Below are positions 44,665 through 53,148 of a stretch of 64,000 nt of DNA, piece after piece. The position numbers and the translations under genes are program-made. Under the pieces are notes generated by a model. That model did no database searches and was not told where the DNA came from. It saw nothing but the letters and a program-made list of their open reading frames with translations. Within the stretch, counting starts at the first letter, position 1. Every line of letters begins with the position of its first letter. The stretch is taken from contig CALUTF010000001.1 in NCBI GenBank assembly GCA_944323595.1, positions 93,613 to 157,612 of the forward strand. Direction: 5' to 3'. The DNA comes from Candidatus Gastranaerophilales bacterium. Its GTDB lineage: Bacteria > Cyanobacteriota > Vampirovibrionia > Gastranaerophilales > Gastranaerophilaceae.

Positions 44665-45612
44665 ATGTTAAAAAATCTTCTGGAAGAAAAAAGATGCTTC
44701 AAGCTTATCTGCGGAGCAGGAAACGAGAATGAAGCCGAAGTTGAAAAACTTGTTGCATTATACGCATCAGCCGGCTGCAAATTTTTTGACCTCTCTGCCA
44801 AAGAAAATATCGTAGACTGTGCAAAACGCGGTCTGGAATACGCAGGAGTAAGCGATGCAGAACTCTGCGTAAGCGTCGGGATAAAAGGAGATCCGCACGT
44901 AAGCAAGGCCGTAATTGATTATGAAAAATGTATTCACTGCGGTCATTGCGAATCTGTCTGCCCTCAGCGCGCTATTAAATATGCAAAAGTAAAAAGGATA
45001 AAATGCATCGGCTGCGGCAAATGTGCAAAAGTTTGTCCTAAAAAAGCAATAACATATATTTCTGAAGACAAAGACCTTTCAGAAGTTATACCGCCGCTGG
45101 TGGCAAAAGGAATAAGCTGTATTGAATTCCACGTAATAGGTGAGGACACACCTGAAATTGAACAAAAATGGAAATACCTCAACGAAAATTTTGACGGGAT
45201 TTTAAGTATCTCAATAAACAGAATGAAGTTAAGCGGGGACAGCATGATTACCCGCATAAAAAAAATGACGGAAAACCGCACACCTTATACAACAATTATA
45301 CAGGCTGACGGATTTCCTATGAGCGGCGGAGCAGATGATTACAAATCCACCCTGCAGGCAGTGGCAACGGCAGAGCTGATTCAAAATGAAAAATTACCTG
45401 TCTATATCCTGCTATCCGGCGGGACTAACTCAAAATCCAAAAAACTTGCAAAACTCTGCGGAATTAACATCAACGGAGTTGCCGTCGGGTCCTATGCAAG
45501 AAACATTGTTAGAAAATATATAGAACGTGATGATTTTTTAACCAATAAAACAATTTTTCAGGAAGCGCAATTAATAGCAAAACAGCTTGTGGAGGCTTGT
45601 AATGGAATATAG
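44665..45612 (+). CDS. LdpA-like protein with two [4Fe-4S] clusters
   Basis: A 315-residue protein with a bacterial-ferredoxin-type region: C89, C92, C95, C99 and C114, C117, C120, C124 (CIHCGHCESVCP and CIGCGKCAKVCP). The N-terminal beta/alpha part and the C-terminal FPMSGGADDY and GGTNSKSKKLA segments fit LdpA (light-dependent period protein), which in cyanobacteria senses redox for the circadian clock. No clock genes are visible. In this lineage it is probably a redox protein of unknown function, and the match supports a cyanobacterial relationship. It follows the serine hydrolase by 4 bp and its end overlaps ogt by 11 bp. Confidence 0.78.
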   Translation: MLKNLLEEKRCFKLICGAGNENEAEVEKLVALYASAGCKFFDLSAKENIVDCAKRGLEYAGVSDAELCVSVGIKGDPHVSKAVIDYEKCIHCGHCESVCPQRAIKYAKVKRIKCIGCGKCAKVCPKKAITYISEDKDLSEVIPPLVAKGISCIEFHVIGEDTPEIEQKWKYLNENFDGILSISINRMKLSGDSMITRIKKMTENRTPYTTIIQADGFPMSGGADDYKSTLQAVATAELIQNEKLPVYILLSGGTNSKSKKLAKLCGININGVAVGSYARNIVRKYIERDDFLTNKTIFQEAQLIAKQLVEACNGI

Positions 45613-46066
45613 TTACGGTTATGACACAGTGATAGGCAGACTTTATATCACGGCGGATGAAGAGAATTTGCTGAGGATAAGCTTTGATGCACCGTCAGGC
45701 TTGTGTAAGGAAACCGCGTTAATAAAAGAAACTTTCAAACAGTTAAGCGAATATTTTTCAGGTAAACGCGTTGAATTTAACCTGCCTCTGGCACCGTCCG
45801 GAACAGAATTTCAAAAACAGGTCTGGAATGCACTTTTAAAAATTCCATACGGAGAAACCAGAAGCTACAAGGAACTTGCCCAAATAATCGGTAATGAAAA
45901 GGCAAGCCGTGCCGTAGGTATGGCAAATAATAAAAACCCTTTAATGATAGTAATTCCCTGCCACCGCGTAATAGGTGCAAACGGAAATCTTACGGGCTAT
46001 GCAGGCGGTATCGGGGTAAAGAAACGCCTGCTTGAACTTGAATCAGGCAAAAAATTTTCAAAATAA
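45602..46066 (+). CDS. ogt: Methylated-DNA-protein-cysteine methyltransferase
   Basis: A 154-residue suicide repair protein that moves O6-alkyl from guanine to its own Cys120 in VIPCHRVIG. The helix-turn-helix region includes SYKELAQIIGNEKASRAVG with the arginine finger. It has no AdaA-type N-terminal domain. The ATG at 45602 has GGAGG 7 nt upstream and sits inside the end of the LdpA-like gene. The C terminus is complete; its end overlaps the end of the convergent lipase-like gene by 77 bp. Confidence 0.93.
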   Translation: MEYSYGYDTVIGRLYITADEENLLRISFDAPSGLCKETALIKETFKQLSEYFSGKRVEFNLPLAPSGTEFQKQVWNALLKIPYGETRSYKELAQIIGNEKASRAVGMANNKNPLMIVIPCHRVIGANGNLTGYAGGIGVKKRLLELESGKKFSK

Positions 46067-46661
46067 ATTTAAAAGCCCTCCTCTTCTCCTTAACAGGCAC
46101 GATAAAATCTTGCCCGATAGTTTTGCCGCATTTTGACACAATATCATTTTCGGTTCTGTAATTAATGAGATTTTCGAAGTTTTCAGGCGGATAATCCTCC
46201 TTATTCACCCGCATGTAGGCGTTGAAAGTTACCCCATTTTTAACAAGAGTTTGCTGCAAAACCTCAATAACTTCGCGACCGCCCTCAGAATTTCCGACTG
46301 CAGTAACTTTTGATTTTGACGGGTCAATCTTGTACTCTGCAAGCATGTCATTACAAAATTCTACAGCCTGCTTACATTGTGCATTCGGACTGCCTAAAGA
46401 CATTTTTGCATTCGCAGCCCAATCCTTGCCGTTTTTGACATCTGTTCCCAAAAATACAAAGGCATACTCTTCTCCGTTGGTATACAATACGCCCTTAAAA
46501 TTAGTTCTATTATGATGTCTTAATTTTTTTAGCTTCCATCCCTCCGGTAACTCGGGATTAGGATTTCCTGTAAAATATTCACCTGAGACGTTATTCAGTT
46601 GAAGATAAACATTTGCTTTTGTGTGATCAATGTGATTTCCTTTCTGTTTTAAAGTATTCAT
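45990..46661 (-). CDS. Lipase-like alpha/beta hydrolase, C terminus truncated
   Basis: A 223-residue ORF resembling class 3 lipase/Mbeg1-like alpha/beta hydrolases. FKGVLYTNGEEYAFVFLGTD and the nucleophile elbow GNSEGG (Ser125) are family-like, and Asp173 in ENDIVSK is the probable acid. The catalytic His expected after that is missing: from about residue 198 the frame simply runs antisense through ogt (AFKFILKIFC...), so this is probably a 3'-truncated gene or pseudogene. There is no signal peptide. AAAGGAA before the ATG suggests it is still translated. It could be an effector fragment; that is inference. Confidence 0.55.
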   Translation of the reverse strand: MNTLKQKGNHIDHTKANVYLQLNNVSGEYFTGNPNPELPEGWKLKKLRHHNRTNFKGVLYTNGEEYAFVFLGTDVKNGKDWAANAKMSLGSPNAQCKQAVEFCNDMLAEYKIDPSKSKVTAVGNSEGGREVIEVLQQTLVKNGVTFNAYMRVNKEDYPPENFENLINYRTENDIVSKCGKTIGQDFIVPVKEKRRAFKFILKIFCLIQVQAGVSLPRYRLHSP

Positions 46662-46737
46662 TTAAAAAATTCCTTTCCGGAATTCTTTGTAAAATTTATG
46701 TCTGCCCAAAAGCAGAAAATGTAATGTGTGTGCTATT

Positions 46738-47316
46738 TTATTTAAAAATTTTCCGGCTGTCATGTATCAGATATATCGTAAACTCCGGAGGATAATATTT
46801 CTTTTTTGATTTATTATAAAAATCTGCGCCATTTATGTCATAAGATATTTCCTTTGGTTTTTTAAAATATCCGCTCTGAATGTTTATTTGGATAACTTCA
46901 TAGTCCATACCGTCTAAAAACGGTTTCGGTGGATTGTTCTTTATTATTTCGGTTATATATTTATCCAGCTTCGGACTGGCTTTCTTGGCTCTATAACGAC
47001 CTATTGGGTTGTATTTTGATATGTAATCTTCATAACTTTCTGTGCTGCTGTCTATAATCTCTAAATCTGATATGCTCCCGTCTTTATGAATTAAATACCG
47101 CAAATCTGTAAAAATAAAAGTTCGCCACGGAAATTTTCCTTGGGGTTCAAATGCCTGTGACAATCGTTCCGTATACTCGGCAAAATATTGCCGGTATGGA
47201 ACATAAGTTTCTGGTCCGCCAGAAAAAAATTCAACTAAGTTTTCAGGCAATTTCTCCGCATAAGATATAGTTATGCTGCTATAAAAAATTATTAACATTA
47301 ATAATATCTTTTTCAT
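46738..47316 (-). CDS. Secreted paralogue 3 of tandem trio, TonB-C-like core
   Basis: A 192-residue protein with a signal peptide (KKILLMLIIFYSSITISYA, cut before EKLPE). Its middle (SISDLEIIDSSTES, NPPKPFLDGMD) resembles the C-terminal domain of TonB/TolA: strand, serine pair, basic helix and proline stretch. This is a weak match and could be another small beta/alpha domain. About 110 residues of its core differ at three positions from paralogue 2. Ends differ more. GGGAG lies before ATG 47316. The longer start 10 codons upstream reads through the previous gene's tail. Last of three genes 1 bp apart. Confidence 0.75.
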   Translation of the reverse strand: MKKILLMLIIFYSSITISYAEKLPENLVEFFSGGPETYVPYRQYFAEYTERLSQAFEPQGKFPWRTFIFTDLRYLIHKDGSISDLEIIDSSTESYEDYISKYNPIGRYRAKKASPKLDKYITEIIKNNPPKPFLDGMDYEVIQINIQSGYFKKPKEISYDINGADFYNKSKKKYYPPEFTIYLIHDSRKIFK

Positions 47317-47317
47317 T

Positions 47318-47899
47318 TTAGTCTCCCTTAATTTTCCGGCTGTCATGTATCAGATATATCGTAAACGTTGGGTAAACAAAAATATTTTTTGATGGATCCT
47401 CACAACCCGCTGTATTTATCATATAAGATATTTCCTTTGGTTTTTTATAATATCCGCTCTGAATGTATATTCGGATAACTTCATAGTCCATACCATCTAA
47501 AAACGGTTTCGGTGGATTGTTCTTTATTATTTCGGTTACATATTTATCCAGCTTCGGACTGGCTTTCTTGGCTCTATAACGACCTATTGGGTTTAATTTT
47601 GATATGTAATCTTCATAACTTTCTGTGCTGCTGTCTATAATCTCTAAATCTGATATGCTCCCGTCTTTATGAATTAAATACCGCAAATCTGTAAAAATAA
47701 AAGTTCGCCACGGAAATTTTCCCTTGGGTTCAAATGCCTGTGACAATCGTTCCGTATACTCCGCAAAATATTGCCGGTACGGAACATAAGTTTCTGGTCC
47801 GCCATATTGAAATTTATCTATACTTCTCGGTAATTTCTCCGCATAAGATATAGTCATGCTGCTATAAAAAATTACTAACATTAATAATATCTTTTTCAT
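47318..47899 (-). CDS. Secreted paralogue 2 of tandem trio
   Basis: A 193-residue protein with the signal peptide KKILLMLVIFYSSMTISYA and the same core as its neighbours (GGPETYVPYRQYFAEYTERL, RYLIHKDGSISDLEI). Against paralogue 3 the core from GGPETYV to MDYEVI is 107 of 110 residues identical, while the first 10 mature residues and the last 40 diverge. The recurrent C-terminal TFTIYLIHDSRKI segment is kept. GGGAG lies before ATG 47899; the 21 extra upstream codons read into the neighbouring gene. The pattern suggests duplication followed by gene conversion of the core. Function is unknown. Confidence 0.75.
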   Translation of the reverse strand: MKKILLMLVIFYSSMTISYAEKLPRSIDKFQYGGPETYVPYRQYFAEYTERLSQAFEPKGKFPWRTFIFTDLRYLIHKDGSISDLEIIDSSTESYEDYISKLNPIGRYRAKKASPKLDKYVTEIIKNNPPKPFLDGMDYEVIRIYIQSGYYKKPKEISYMINTAGCEDPSKNIFVYPTFTIYLIHDSRKIKGD

Positions 47900-47900
47900 T

Positions 47901-48506
47901 TCAATCTCCCATAATTTTCCGGCTGTCACGACAGAGGTATATAGTAAACTTTGGAAGAACAAAAATATTCTTTAATCTATCCTCAGTGCCTCCTGCATTT
48001 ATCATATAATAAGTTTCTCGTTTCCTTGGATAAAAACACATCTGAACTTCTACACGTATAGATTCATAGTCCATACCGTCTAAAAATGGTTTTGGTGGAT
48101 TATTCATAATCACTTCCATTGCATATTTATCCAGCTTCGGACTGGCTTTCTTGGCTCTATAACGACCTATTGGGTTGTATTTTGATATGTAATCTTCATA
48201 ACTTTCTGTGCTGCTATCTGTTATTTTCAAATCTGATATACTACCATTTTTATGAATTGAATAATTCACAGTTGTAAATACAAAAGTTCGCCATGGGAAT
48301 TTACCTTTGGGTTCAAATGCCTGTGACAATCGGTCTGTGTACTCCGCAAAATATTGCCGGTATGGAACATAAGTTTCTGGTCCGCCAAAATCAAACTTGT
48401 CTATGTCTTCAGGTAATTTCTCCGCATAAGAAGCACCATTTGAAATCAAAAGCAGTACGGTTAATAGTATTAATAAATTTCTGAATTTCAGTAATCTTTT
48501 CCACAT
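47901..48506 (-). CDS. Secreted paralogue 1 of tandem trio
   Basis: A 201-residue protein, most divergent of the three: VFTTVNYSIHKNGSISDLKI instead of the shared form, and a longer hydrophobic N terminus (LLKFRNLLILLTVLLLI) ending in SYAEKLPE. The core retains GGPETYVPYRQYFAEYT and SKYNPIGRYRAKKASPKLDKY. Its promoter TTGACA-18-TG-G-TTTAAT places the ATG at 48506 seven nt after the -10, so I take that start rather than the ATG seven codons earlier. It is first of the trio and presumably drives all three genes. Confidence 0.75.
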   Translation of the reverse strand: MWKRLLKFRNLLILLTVLLLISNGASYAEKLPEDIDKFDFGGPETYVPYRQYFAEYTDRLSQAFEPKGKFPWRTFVFTTVNYSIHKNGSISDLKITDSSTESYEDYISKYNPIGRYRAKKASPKLDKYAMEVIMNNPPKPFLDGMDYESIRVEVQMCFYPRKRETYYMINAGGTEDRLKNIFVLPKFTIYLCRDSRKIMGD

Positions 48507-48543
48507 TATTACTATTAAACCACGCATTTCAAAAAACTGTCAA
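48507..48543 (-). promoter_or_regulatory. Promoter of secreted trio
   Basis: Minus-strand TTGACA (48538-48543), an 18-nt spacer containing TG-G, and TTTAAT (48514-48519), 7 nt before the ATG. A complete consensus-like promoter with almost no leader. Confidence 0.55.
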
Positions 48544-48563
48544 GTTAGAAGATCGGCTAAAAA

Positions 48564-48962
48564 TTATTTCAAATAATCTTCAAAAGTCTTGATATTAACC
48601 TTATATCCGCAGCCTTCATGAAGTTTGCCGGGGTAAAAAATCTTTCTGGCAGGATAATTTCTGCACATACGCGGACGCCTGTTGTATACAGGGCATAACC
48701 CCTCTTCCGTCACAAGTTTACACGCAAAAATAAAATTGCCCTCTTCATCTTTGCCTTTTATATAAAATCTTCTGTATGCCGGAAACAAAAACTGCATTAT
48801 CTTAAATTCTTTCTCTGTGTATGTGTCCACACTATACATATAATTACAGCATTTGCCGCATTTTTTGCATTCTCCAGTAATCTCATAGGATACCCGCTCC
48901 GGTACAAAATATGAAAGTATCTCGTTATATATTGAACTTACAAAATCTATAAATTTCCGCAT
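48564..48962 (-). CDS. YkgJ-type cysteine-cluster protein 2
   Basis: A 132-residue member of the YkgJ family with C32-KK-C35-GK-C38-C39 (CKKCGKCC), then CKLVTEEGLCPVYNRRPRMC and CRNYPAR, the expected spaced cysteines for a metal or cluster site. AAGGATAAT precedes the ATG. It is a lone gene between the trio and the divergent PBP1A gene. Not closely similar to the member at 31246, apart from the cysteine arrangement. Confidence 0.8.
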   Translation of the reverse strand: MRKFIDFVSSIYNEILSYFVPERVSYEITGECKKCGKCCNYMYSVDTYTEKEFKIMQFLFPAYRRFYIKGKDEEGNFIFACKLVTEEGLCPVYNRRPRMCRNYPARKIFYPGKLHEGCGYKVNIKTFEDYLK

Positions 48963-49042
48963 ATTATCCTTAATATATTTGCTTTATATTTTACCATGGT
49001 ATAATATTTAGGTAAAATTCAGGTGAAAAGGATATGTAAATA

Positions 49043-51253
49043 ATGGCGAGAAGCAGAAAATCATCTAACGGTAAAGCTTATAATTACAGCAAAAAAAATA
49101 TACATCAGGACTCCGGCTCGTTTATGTCAGGTGCCAAATTTGTATTAATTTTTTCAGTTGCCGCCGTACTTGCAGGCGTCGCATCTTTCCAGCTGTACCT
49201 GTCCTCCCTGCCGCCTATTGAGAATTTAGAATCTTTTAAACCAAATATAGTTACAAAATTCTACTCACACGACGGTGAAATCATTAAAACATTCACTGCC
49301 TACACCTCTTCAAAAGTTGAATTAAAAGATGTACCGCAAAATTTTATAAATGCTCTAATTGCTACCGAAGATAAAAATTTCTATAAACATAACGGCTACG
49401 ATTTAATGGGTCTTGCCCGTTCAACAGTACAAAATATCCTTGCAGGACACGTAGTTCAGGGTGCCAGCACTCTCACCCAGCAGCTTGCAAGAATGCTTTT
49501 CCTATCTAACGAAAAAACTATAGACAGAAAAATTAAAGAACTCGTTATAGCTTCAAGAATTGAAAAAACTATCTCAAAAGATAAAATTCTTGAAATGTAT
49601 ATCAATAACGTTTATCTCGGTTCAGGAGCTTACGGTGCAGAGGGCGCCGCTCAAATTTATTTCAACAAACACCTGAAAGATTGTACCCTGCCGGAACTCG
49701 CACTTATTGCAGGTCTGCCGCAGGCTCCGTCACTTTATTCGCCGTTCAACAGCGTAGATCTGGCAGTAAAAAGACGAAATCAAGTTTTAACCCGTATGTA
49801 TAAAATGCGCTACATCACTAAAGATGAATTCAACAAAGCTAAAGACGCAAAAGTTACACTTAGTCCTATGCCGCAGCTTTATACTACAAACAAAGCACCG
49901 TACTTCTGTGATTACGTGCTGAAAGAACTTGAAAAACTCGGATTTACCGAAACAGAAATTTCTCAGGGCGGCTACAAAGTTATCACAACTCTTGATTACA
50001 AAACACAAATTGCAGCCAACGAAGCCGTAATAAGAAACCTCAAAAGCTGGGGAATGACCGGTAAAAATCATCAGGCAGCCGTATTTACATATAACACTAT
50101 TGACGGAAGAATTCTTGCCTATGTCGGCGGAAAAGATTACACCCAGAGCCAGTATGACCGTGTAACTCAGGCTCTCAGACCTCCGGGTTCTTCTTTCAAA
50201 CCGTTCGTATACGCCGCCGCAATTGAAAAAGGATTGGATCCTAACACTATGGTTGATGATCTTCCCGTCAAAATCGGCGACTGGGCTCCGAGAAACTACG
50301 GTAACAAATACAGGGGACCAATCCCTGTTTATACAGCATTAATGGTTTCTTCAAACGTTGCCGCCGCAAGAATTATCAGAGAAATCGGCATCCGCTCGGT
50401 AATCCAGATGGCAAGAGTTCTCGGCATAGAAACTCCGCTTGAATACGATTACACAATCGCTCTCGGCTCAAATGCCGTTAAACTCTTTGAATTTACACGC
50501 GCCTACGGGGCTTTTTCAAACGGCGGATATGTTGTCCAGCCTTACGCAATAGAAAAAATAGAAACAGCACGCGGCAAAGTAATCTACCGTGCACCGAAAA
50601 CAAAAATCAGCCACCAGTTAAATGTCAGAACGGCCGCAATTATGACGGCAATTATGCGAACAGTAATTACAAACGGTACTGGTATGGCAGCAAATATAGG
50701 CAAACCTGCCGCCGGTAAAACAGGTACAACAGATGATTATAAAGATGCATACTTCGTCGGTTATACCCCTAACATCGTTACGGGCGTATGGGTAGGAAAC
50801 GACGATAATACCAAAATGGGCAACCTCACAGGCGGTACAGTTCCTGCAATTATATGGAGAGATGTTATGAGAGTTGCAACAGAACCTTACGGCAAACTTG
50901 ATTTCAGCTATCCTAAAGTAGAACTTAAACCGTTCCACCTTAATCCTGCAAATATAAAAGTTCTTGACCCTAAAGCCTACAACGAAGAAAAGGAAAAAGA
51001 AGAAGCAGAAAAATTGAAAGAAGAACAGGAACAGGCTGAAAACCCGATGCCTGTACAAAACCTTACCCCTGCAGATATTATCAGAAACTTTAAACGACAA
51101 AATCCGCAGATGAATATGAACATGAATATGCCGCAGCAACAACAGCAGCCGGCACAAACAACACAGGTTCCTGTACAACAGGCGCCGGCTAAACCCGTAA
51201 TACCGGCACCAACCCCGAGTCCTGCGCCAATACCGGCAGGAGGAATGAACTAA
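49043..51253 (+). CDS. Class A penicillin-binding protein 1A
   Basis: A 736-residue bifunctional peptidoglycan glycosyltransferase/transpeptidase. A transmembrane segment lies at 31-53. The GT51 domain has ATEDKNFYKHNGYD (Glu109 catalytic) and GASTLTQQLARML, and the transpeptidase has the active serine S383-S-F-K386, an SSN box (VSSNVAA) and KTGTT. The C-terminal 90 residues are low-complexity, with Gln, Pro, Met and Asn runs, and are probably disordered. AAAGGA lies 10 nt before the ATG; an in-frame ATG-TAA lies between. It precedes rnhC by 2 bp. Confidence 0.94.
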   Translation: MARSRKSSNGKAYNYSKKNIHQDSGSFMSGAKFVLIFSVAAVLAGVASFQLYLSSLPPIENLESFKPNIVTKFYSHDGEIIKTFTAYTSSKVELKDVPQNFINALIATEDKNFYKHNGYDLMGLARSTVQNILAGHVVQGASTLTQQLARMLFLSNEKTIDRKIKELVIASRIEKTISKDKILEMYINNVYLGSGAYGAEGAAQIYFNKHLKDCTLPELALIAGLPQAPSLYSPFNSVDLAVKRRNQVLTRMYKMRYITKDEFNKAKDAKVTLSPMPQLYTTNKAPYFCDYVLKELEKLGFTETEISQGGYKVITTLDYKTQIAANEAVIRNLKSWGMTGKNHQAAVFTYNTIDGRILAYVGGKDYTQSQYDRVTQALRPPGSSFKPFVYAAAIEKGLDPNTMVDDLPVKIGDWAPRNYGNKYRGPIPVYTALMVSSNVAAARIIREIGIRSVIQMARVLGIETPLEYDYTIALGSNAVKLFEFTRAYGAFSNGGYVVQPYAIEKIETARGKVIYRAPKTKISHQLNVRTAAIMTAIMRTVITNGTGMAANIGKPAAGKTGTTDDYKDAYFVGYTPNIVTGVWVGNDDNTKMGNLTGGTVPAIIWRDVMRVATEPYGKLDFSYPKVELKPFHLNPANIKVLDPKAYNEEKEKEEAEKLKEEQEQAENPMPVQNLTPADIIRNFKRQNPQMNMNMNMPQQQQQPAQTTQVPVQQAPAKPVIPAPTPSPAPIPAGGMN

Positions 51254-51255
51254 GT

Positions 51256-51888
51256 ATGGAAAACTTTGCAGTTCATATCGGTGTTGATGAATCCGGCAAG
51301 GGCGATTTTTTTGGTCCGCTTGTAATTGCAGGTGTTCTTGTTAACGAAAAATCCGCCAAACTCTTTACAGAACTAGGGATTAAAGACAGTAAAAAAATTT
51401 CCGATAAAAAAATTCTTGAACTTGAAAAACATATTAAAGCAAATGCCGTTCATTCCGTTGTGGCAATTTCAAACAGCAGATATAATGAACTTTACGCAAA
51501 TATTAAAAATCTGAACAGACTCCTCGCCTGGGGACATGCCAGAGTCATTGAAAACATTGCAGAAAAGCACGAATGCGAATACGCTCTCTCTGACCAATTT
51601 GGAGATGAAAATCTTATTAAATCCGCACTTATGAAAAACGGCAGAAACATAAGATTAGAACAAATGGTACGCGCCGAGAGCGATGTAGCTGTCGCTGCAG
51701 CCTCCGTCCTTGCACGTGCAGCCTTTGTCCAGAAAATGAAAATAATGGCTGACACCTACGGAATTATATTCCCAAAAGGCTGCGCACCCCAGGTTAAAAT
51801 CGCGGCGAAAGAATTTATTGAAAAATATGGCAAAAGCCGTCTGAATGAAGTCTGTAAAACTCATTTTAAAACCTTTAATGAAGTATAA
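51256..51888 (+). CDS. Ribonuclease HIII-like, lacking N-terminal domain
   Basis: A 210-residue RNase H fold protein that cleaves RNA in RNA-DNA hybrids. It begins with DESGKGDFFGPLVIAG, the RNase HIII form of the active-site motif (Asp11, Glu12), and has the later acid in ALSDQF and RAESD. The N-terminal substrate-binding domain of about 90 residues found in standard RNase HIII is missing, so it has HII-like length with an HIII-type core. GGAGG is 12 nt before the ATG, and it follows the PBP1A gene by 2 bp, converging on the MarR gene. Confidence 0.85.
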   Translation: MENFAVHIGVDESGKGDFFGPLVIAGVLVNEKSAKLFTELGIKDSKKISDKKILELEKHIKANAVHSVVAISNSRYNELYANIKNLNRLLAWGHARVIENIAEKHECEYALSDQFGDENLIKSALMKNGRNIRLEQMVRAESDVAVAAASVLARAAFVQKMKIMADTYGIIFPKGCAPQVKIAAKEFIEKYGKSRLNEVCKTHFKTFNEV

Positions 51889-51910
51889 TAGACAGGTGGT
51901 TTAACCTGAA

Positions 51911-52378
51911 CTACATCTGATAATCCACATCCGAAAGCGATATCAGAATGTTACGTATTTTTAGAAGAGTTTTTGTAAACGTCACCTGTTCGGATTCTGT
52001 TATAAATTTCGCTAAAATACTTACCATCCGGTCTTTACCAAGCATTATGTCCTGATAAACCCGATTCCCGTTTTTAGTAAGTTCGTAATGAAATGTCTGC
52101 CTGTCAGGAGTAGTATTTTTTACTTCTTTTATGTAATTTTTCTTTTGCATGTGAGCCACAATTTTCTCAACAGATGCCCTGTCCTTCATTAAAGTTTTGG
52201 CAAGTTTGTTTGTATCAATGTTAGGATAACAAACTATCGTATCAAGAACAATGTACTCCTCTAATGTAATATTATTTTTGACCTCCTGATTAAAGTAAGC
52301 CTCCGTTATACTGCGGAAACTCTTTGCAACAATATCCATCTGAAATGTCAAACTGTTAATAATGTGTGTGTTTTCCAT
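51911..52378 (-). CDS. MarR-family transcriptional regulator 1
   Basis: A 155-residue winged-helix protein. LDTIVCYPNIDTNKLAKTL and DRASVEKIVAHMQKKNYIKE form the helix-turn-helix and DRQTFHYELTKNG the wing. The C-terminal helices form a dimer. GAGGC lies before the ATG. It sits head-to-tail behind a second MarR gene with a 92-bp AT-rich spacer, and no target gene such as an efflux pump is next to it, so the regulon is unknown. Confidence 0.85.
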   Translation of the reverse strand: MENTHIINSLTFQMDIVAKSFRSITEAYFNQEVKNNITLEEYIVLDTIVCYPNIDTNKLAKTLMKDRASVEKIVAHMQKKNYIKEVKNTTPDRQTFHYELTKNGNRVYQDIMLGKDRMVSILAKFITESEQVTFTKTLLKIRNILISLSDVDYQM

Positions 52379-52470
52379 AGGTAGCCTCGCGTTTATAAAT
52401 TGTAAAAACTATAGTCGTATATTTTTCTACCCATAGAATTTAATACTATTTTTTTAAAAGTCAACAAAAT

Positions 52471-52959
52471 TTAAAAATTAAGTTTATATTTGTTAAGAAT
52501 TGTCGCTTTAAATTTATCCAGAAGCCTTATAAACTCACCAATTTCATCGTATGAAAATTCATTAAGAATATTCGTACCAAGCTGACGAAAAGCCTCATTT
52601 GTTTCATCATAAAGTTTTTGACCTTTTTTAGTAATAAATGTATTCTTAATCATCATATTTTGCGAAGTATTTATAGTACGCTTAATATAGCCTTTCTGCT
52701 CCATCTCATTTAATATTTTACCTATATGCGCTTTTCCCTTATATAACAATTTGGCAATATCGCTTTGCGAAAGATTAGGCTGCGCGCATATATGACTCAA
52801 AATCATAAATTCATCAATTTCAAGTATACAAACCTTTTCAACGTAATTTTTATAAAAATTCCTTGCCATTAATTCCGAAATTCTGGCGGTTTCACCTAAT
52901 TTATACGGTAAACTTTCTATATACGGAACATTCTTTGTCTTATCATATGTCATCATCAT
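52471..52959 (-). CDS. MarR-family transcriptional regulator 2
   Basis: A 162-residue MarR protein with LSHICAQPNLSQSDIAKLL and KAHIGKILNEMEQKGYIKRT as the DNA-binding helix-turn-helix and TITKKGQKLYDET as the wing. It is about 25% similar to MarR 1, so this is an old duplication. GGGGTGA precedes three in-frame ATGs. It is divergent from the hypothetical gene at 53149, whose promoter may be its target. Confidence 0.82.
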   Translation of the reverse strand: MMMTYDKTKNVPYIESLPYKLGETARISELMARNFYKNYVEKVCILEIDEFMILSHICAQPNLSQSDIAKLLYKGKAHIGKILNEMEQKGYIKRTINTSQNMMIKNTFITKKGQKLYDETNEAFRQLGTNILNEFSYDEIGEFIRLLDKFKATILNKYKLNF

Positions 52960-53148
52960 TCACCCCAATTCCGTTATCATACCATCCTGCATGGAACATT
53001 ACAATAGTAGTAGAAATTTCTACAGGTAAATTTTTCTTCATATTTATAGAAAATTATTAAAGTTTTAAAAGAAAAAATCCGATACAAAGTATGTATTTAG
53101 TTTTTAAGAGAGAGAACGAAAACTAACAACCAAAGAAAGGACGGATGT
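52960..53148. promoter_or_regulatory. Divergent promoter region
   Basis: A 189-bp AT-rich spacer between MarR 2 and the hypothetical gene, with an AAAGAAAGGA ribosome site for the latter. No operator palindrome stands out. Confidence 0.35.

Noticed and set aside
49034..49039. ATG-TAA minimal ORF before the PBP1A gene
   Set aside because: AAAGGA is too close to this ATG to use; the ATG at 49043 fits better.
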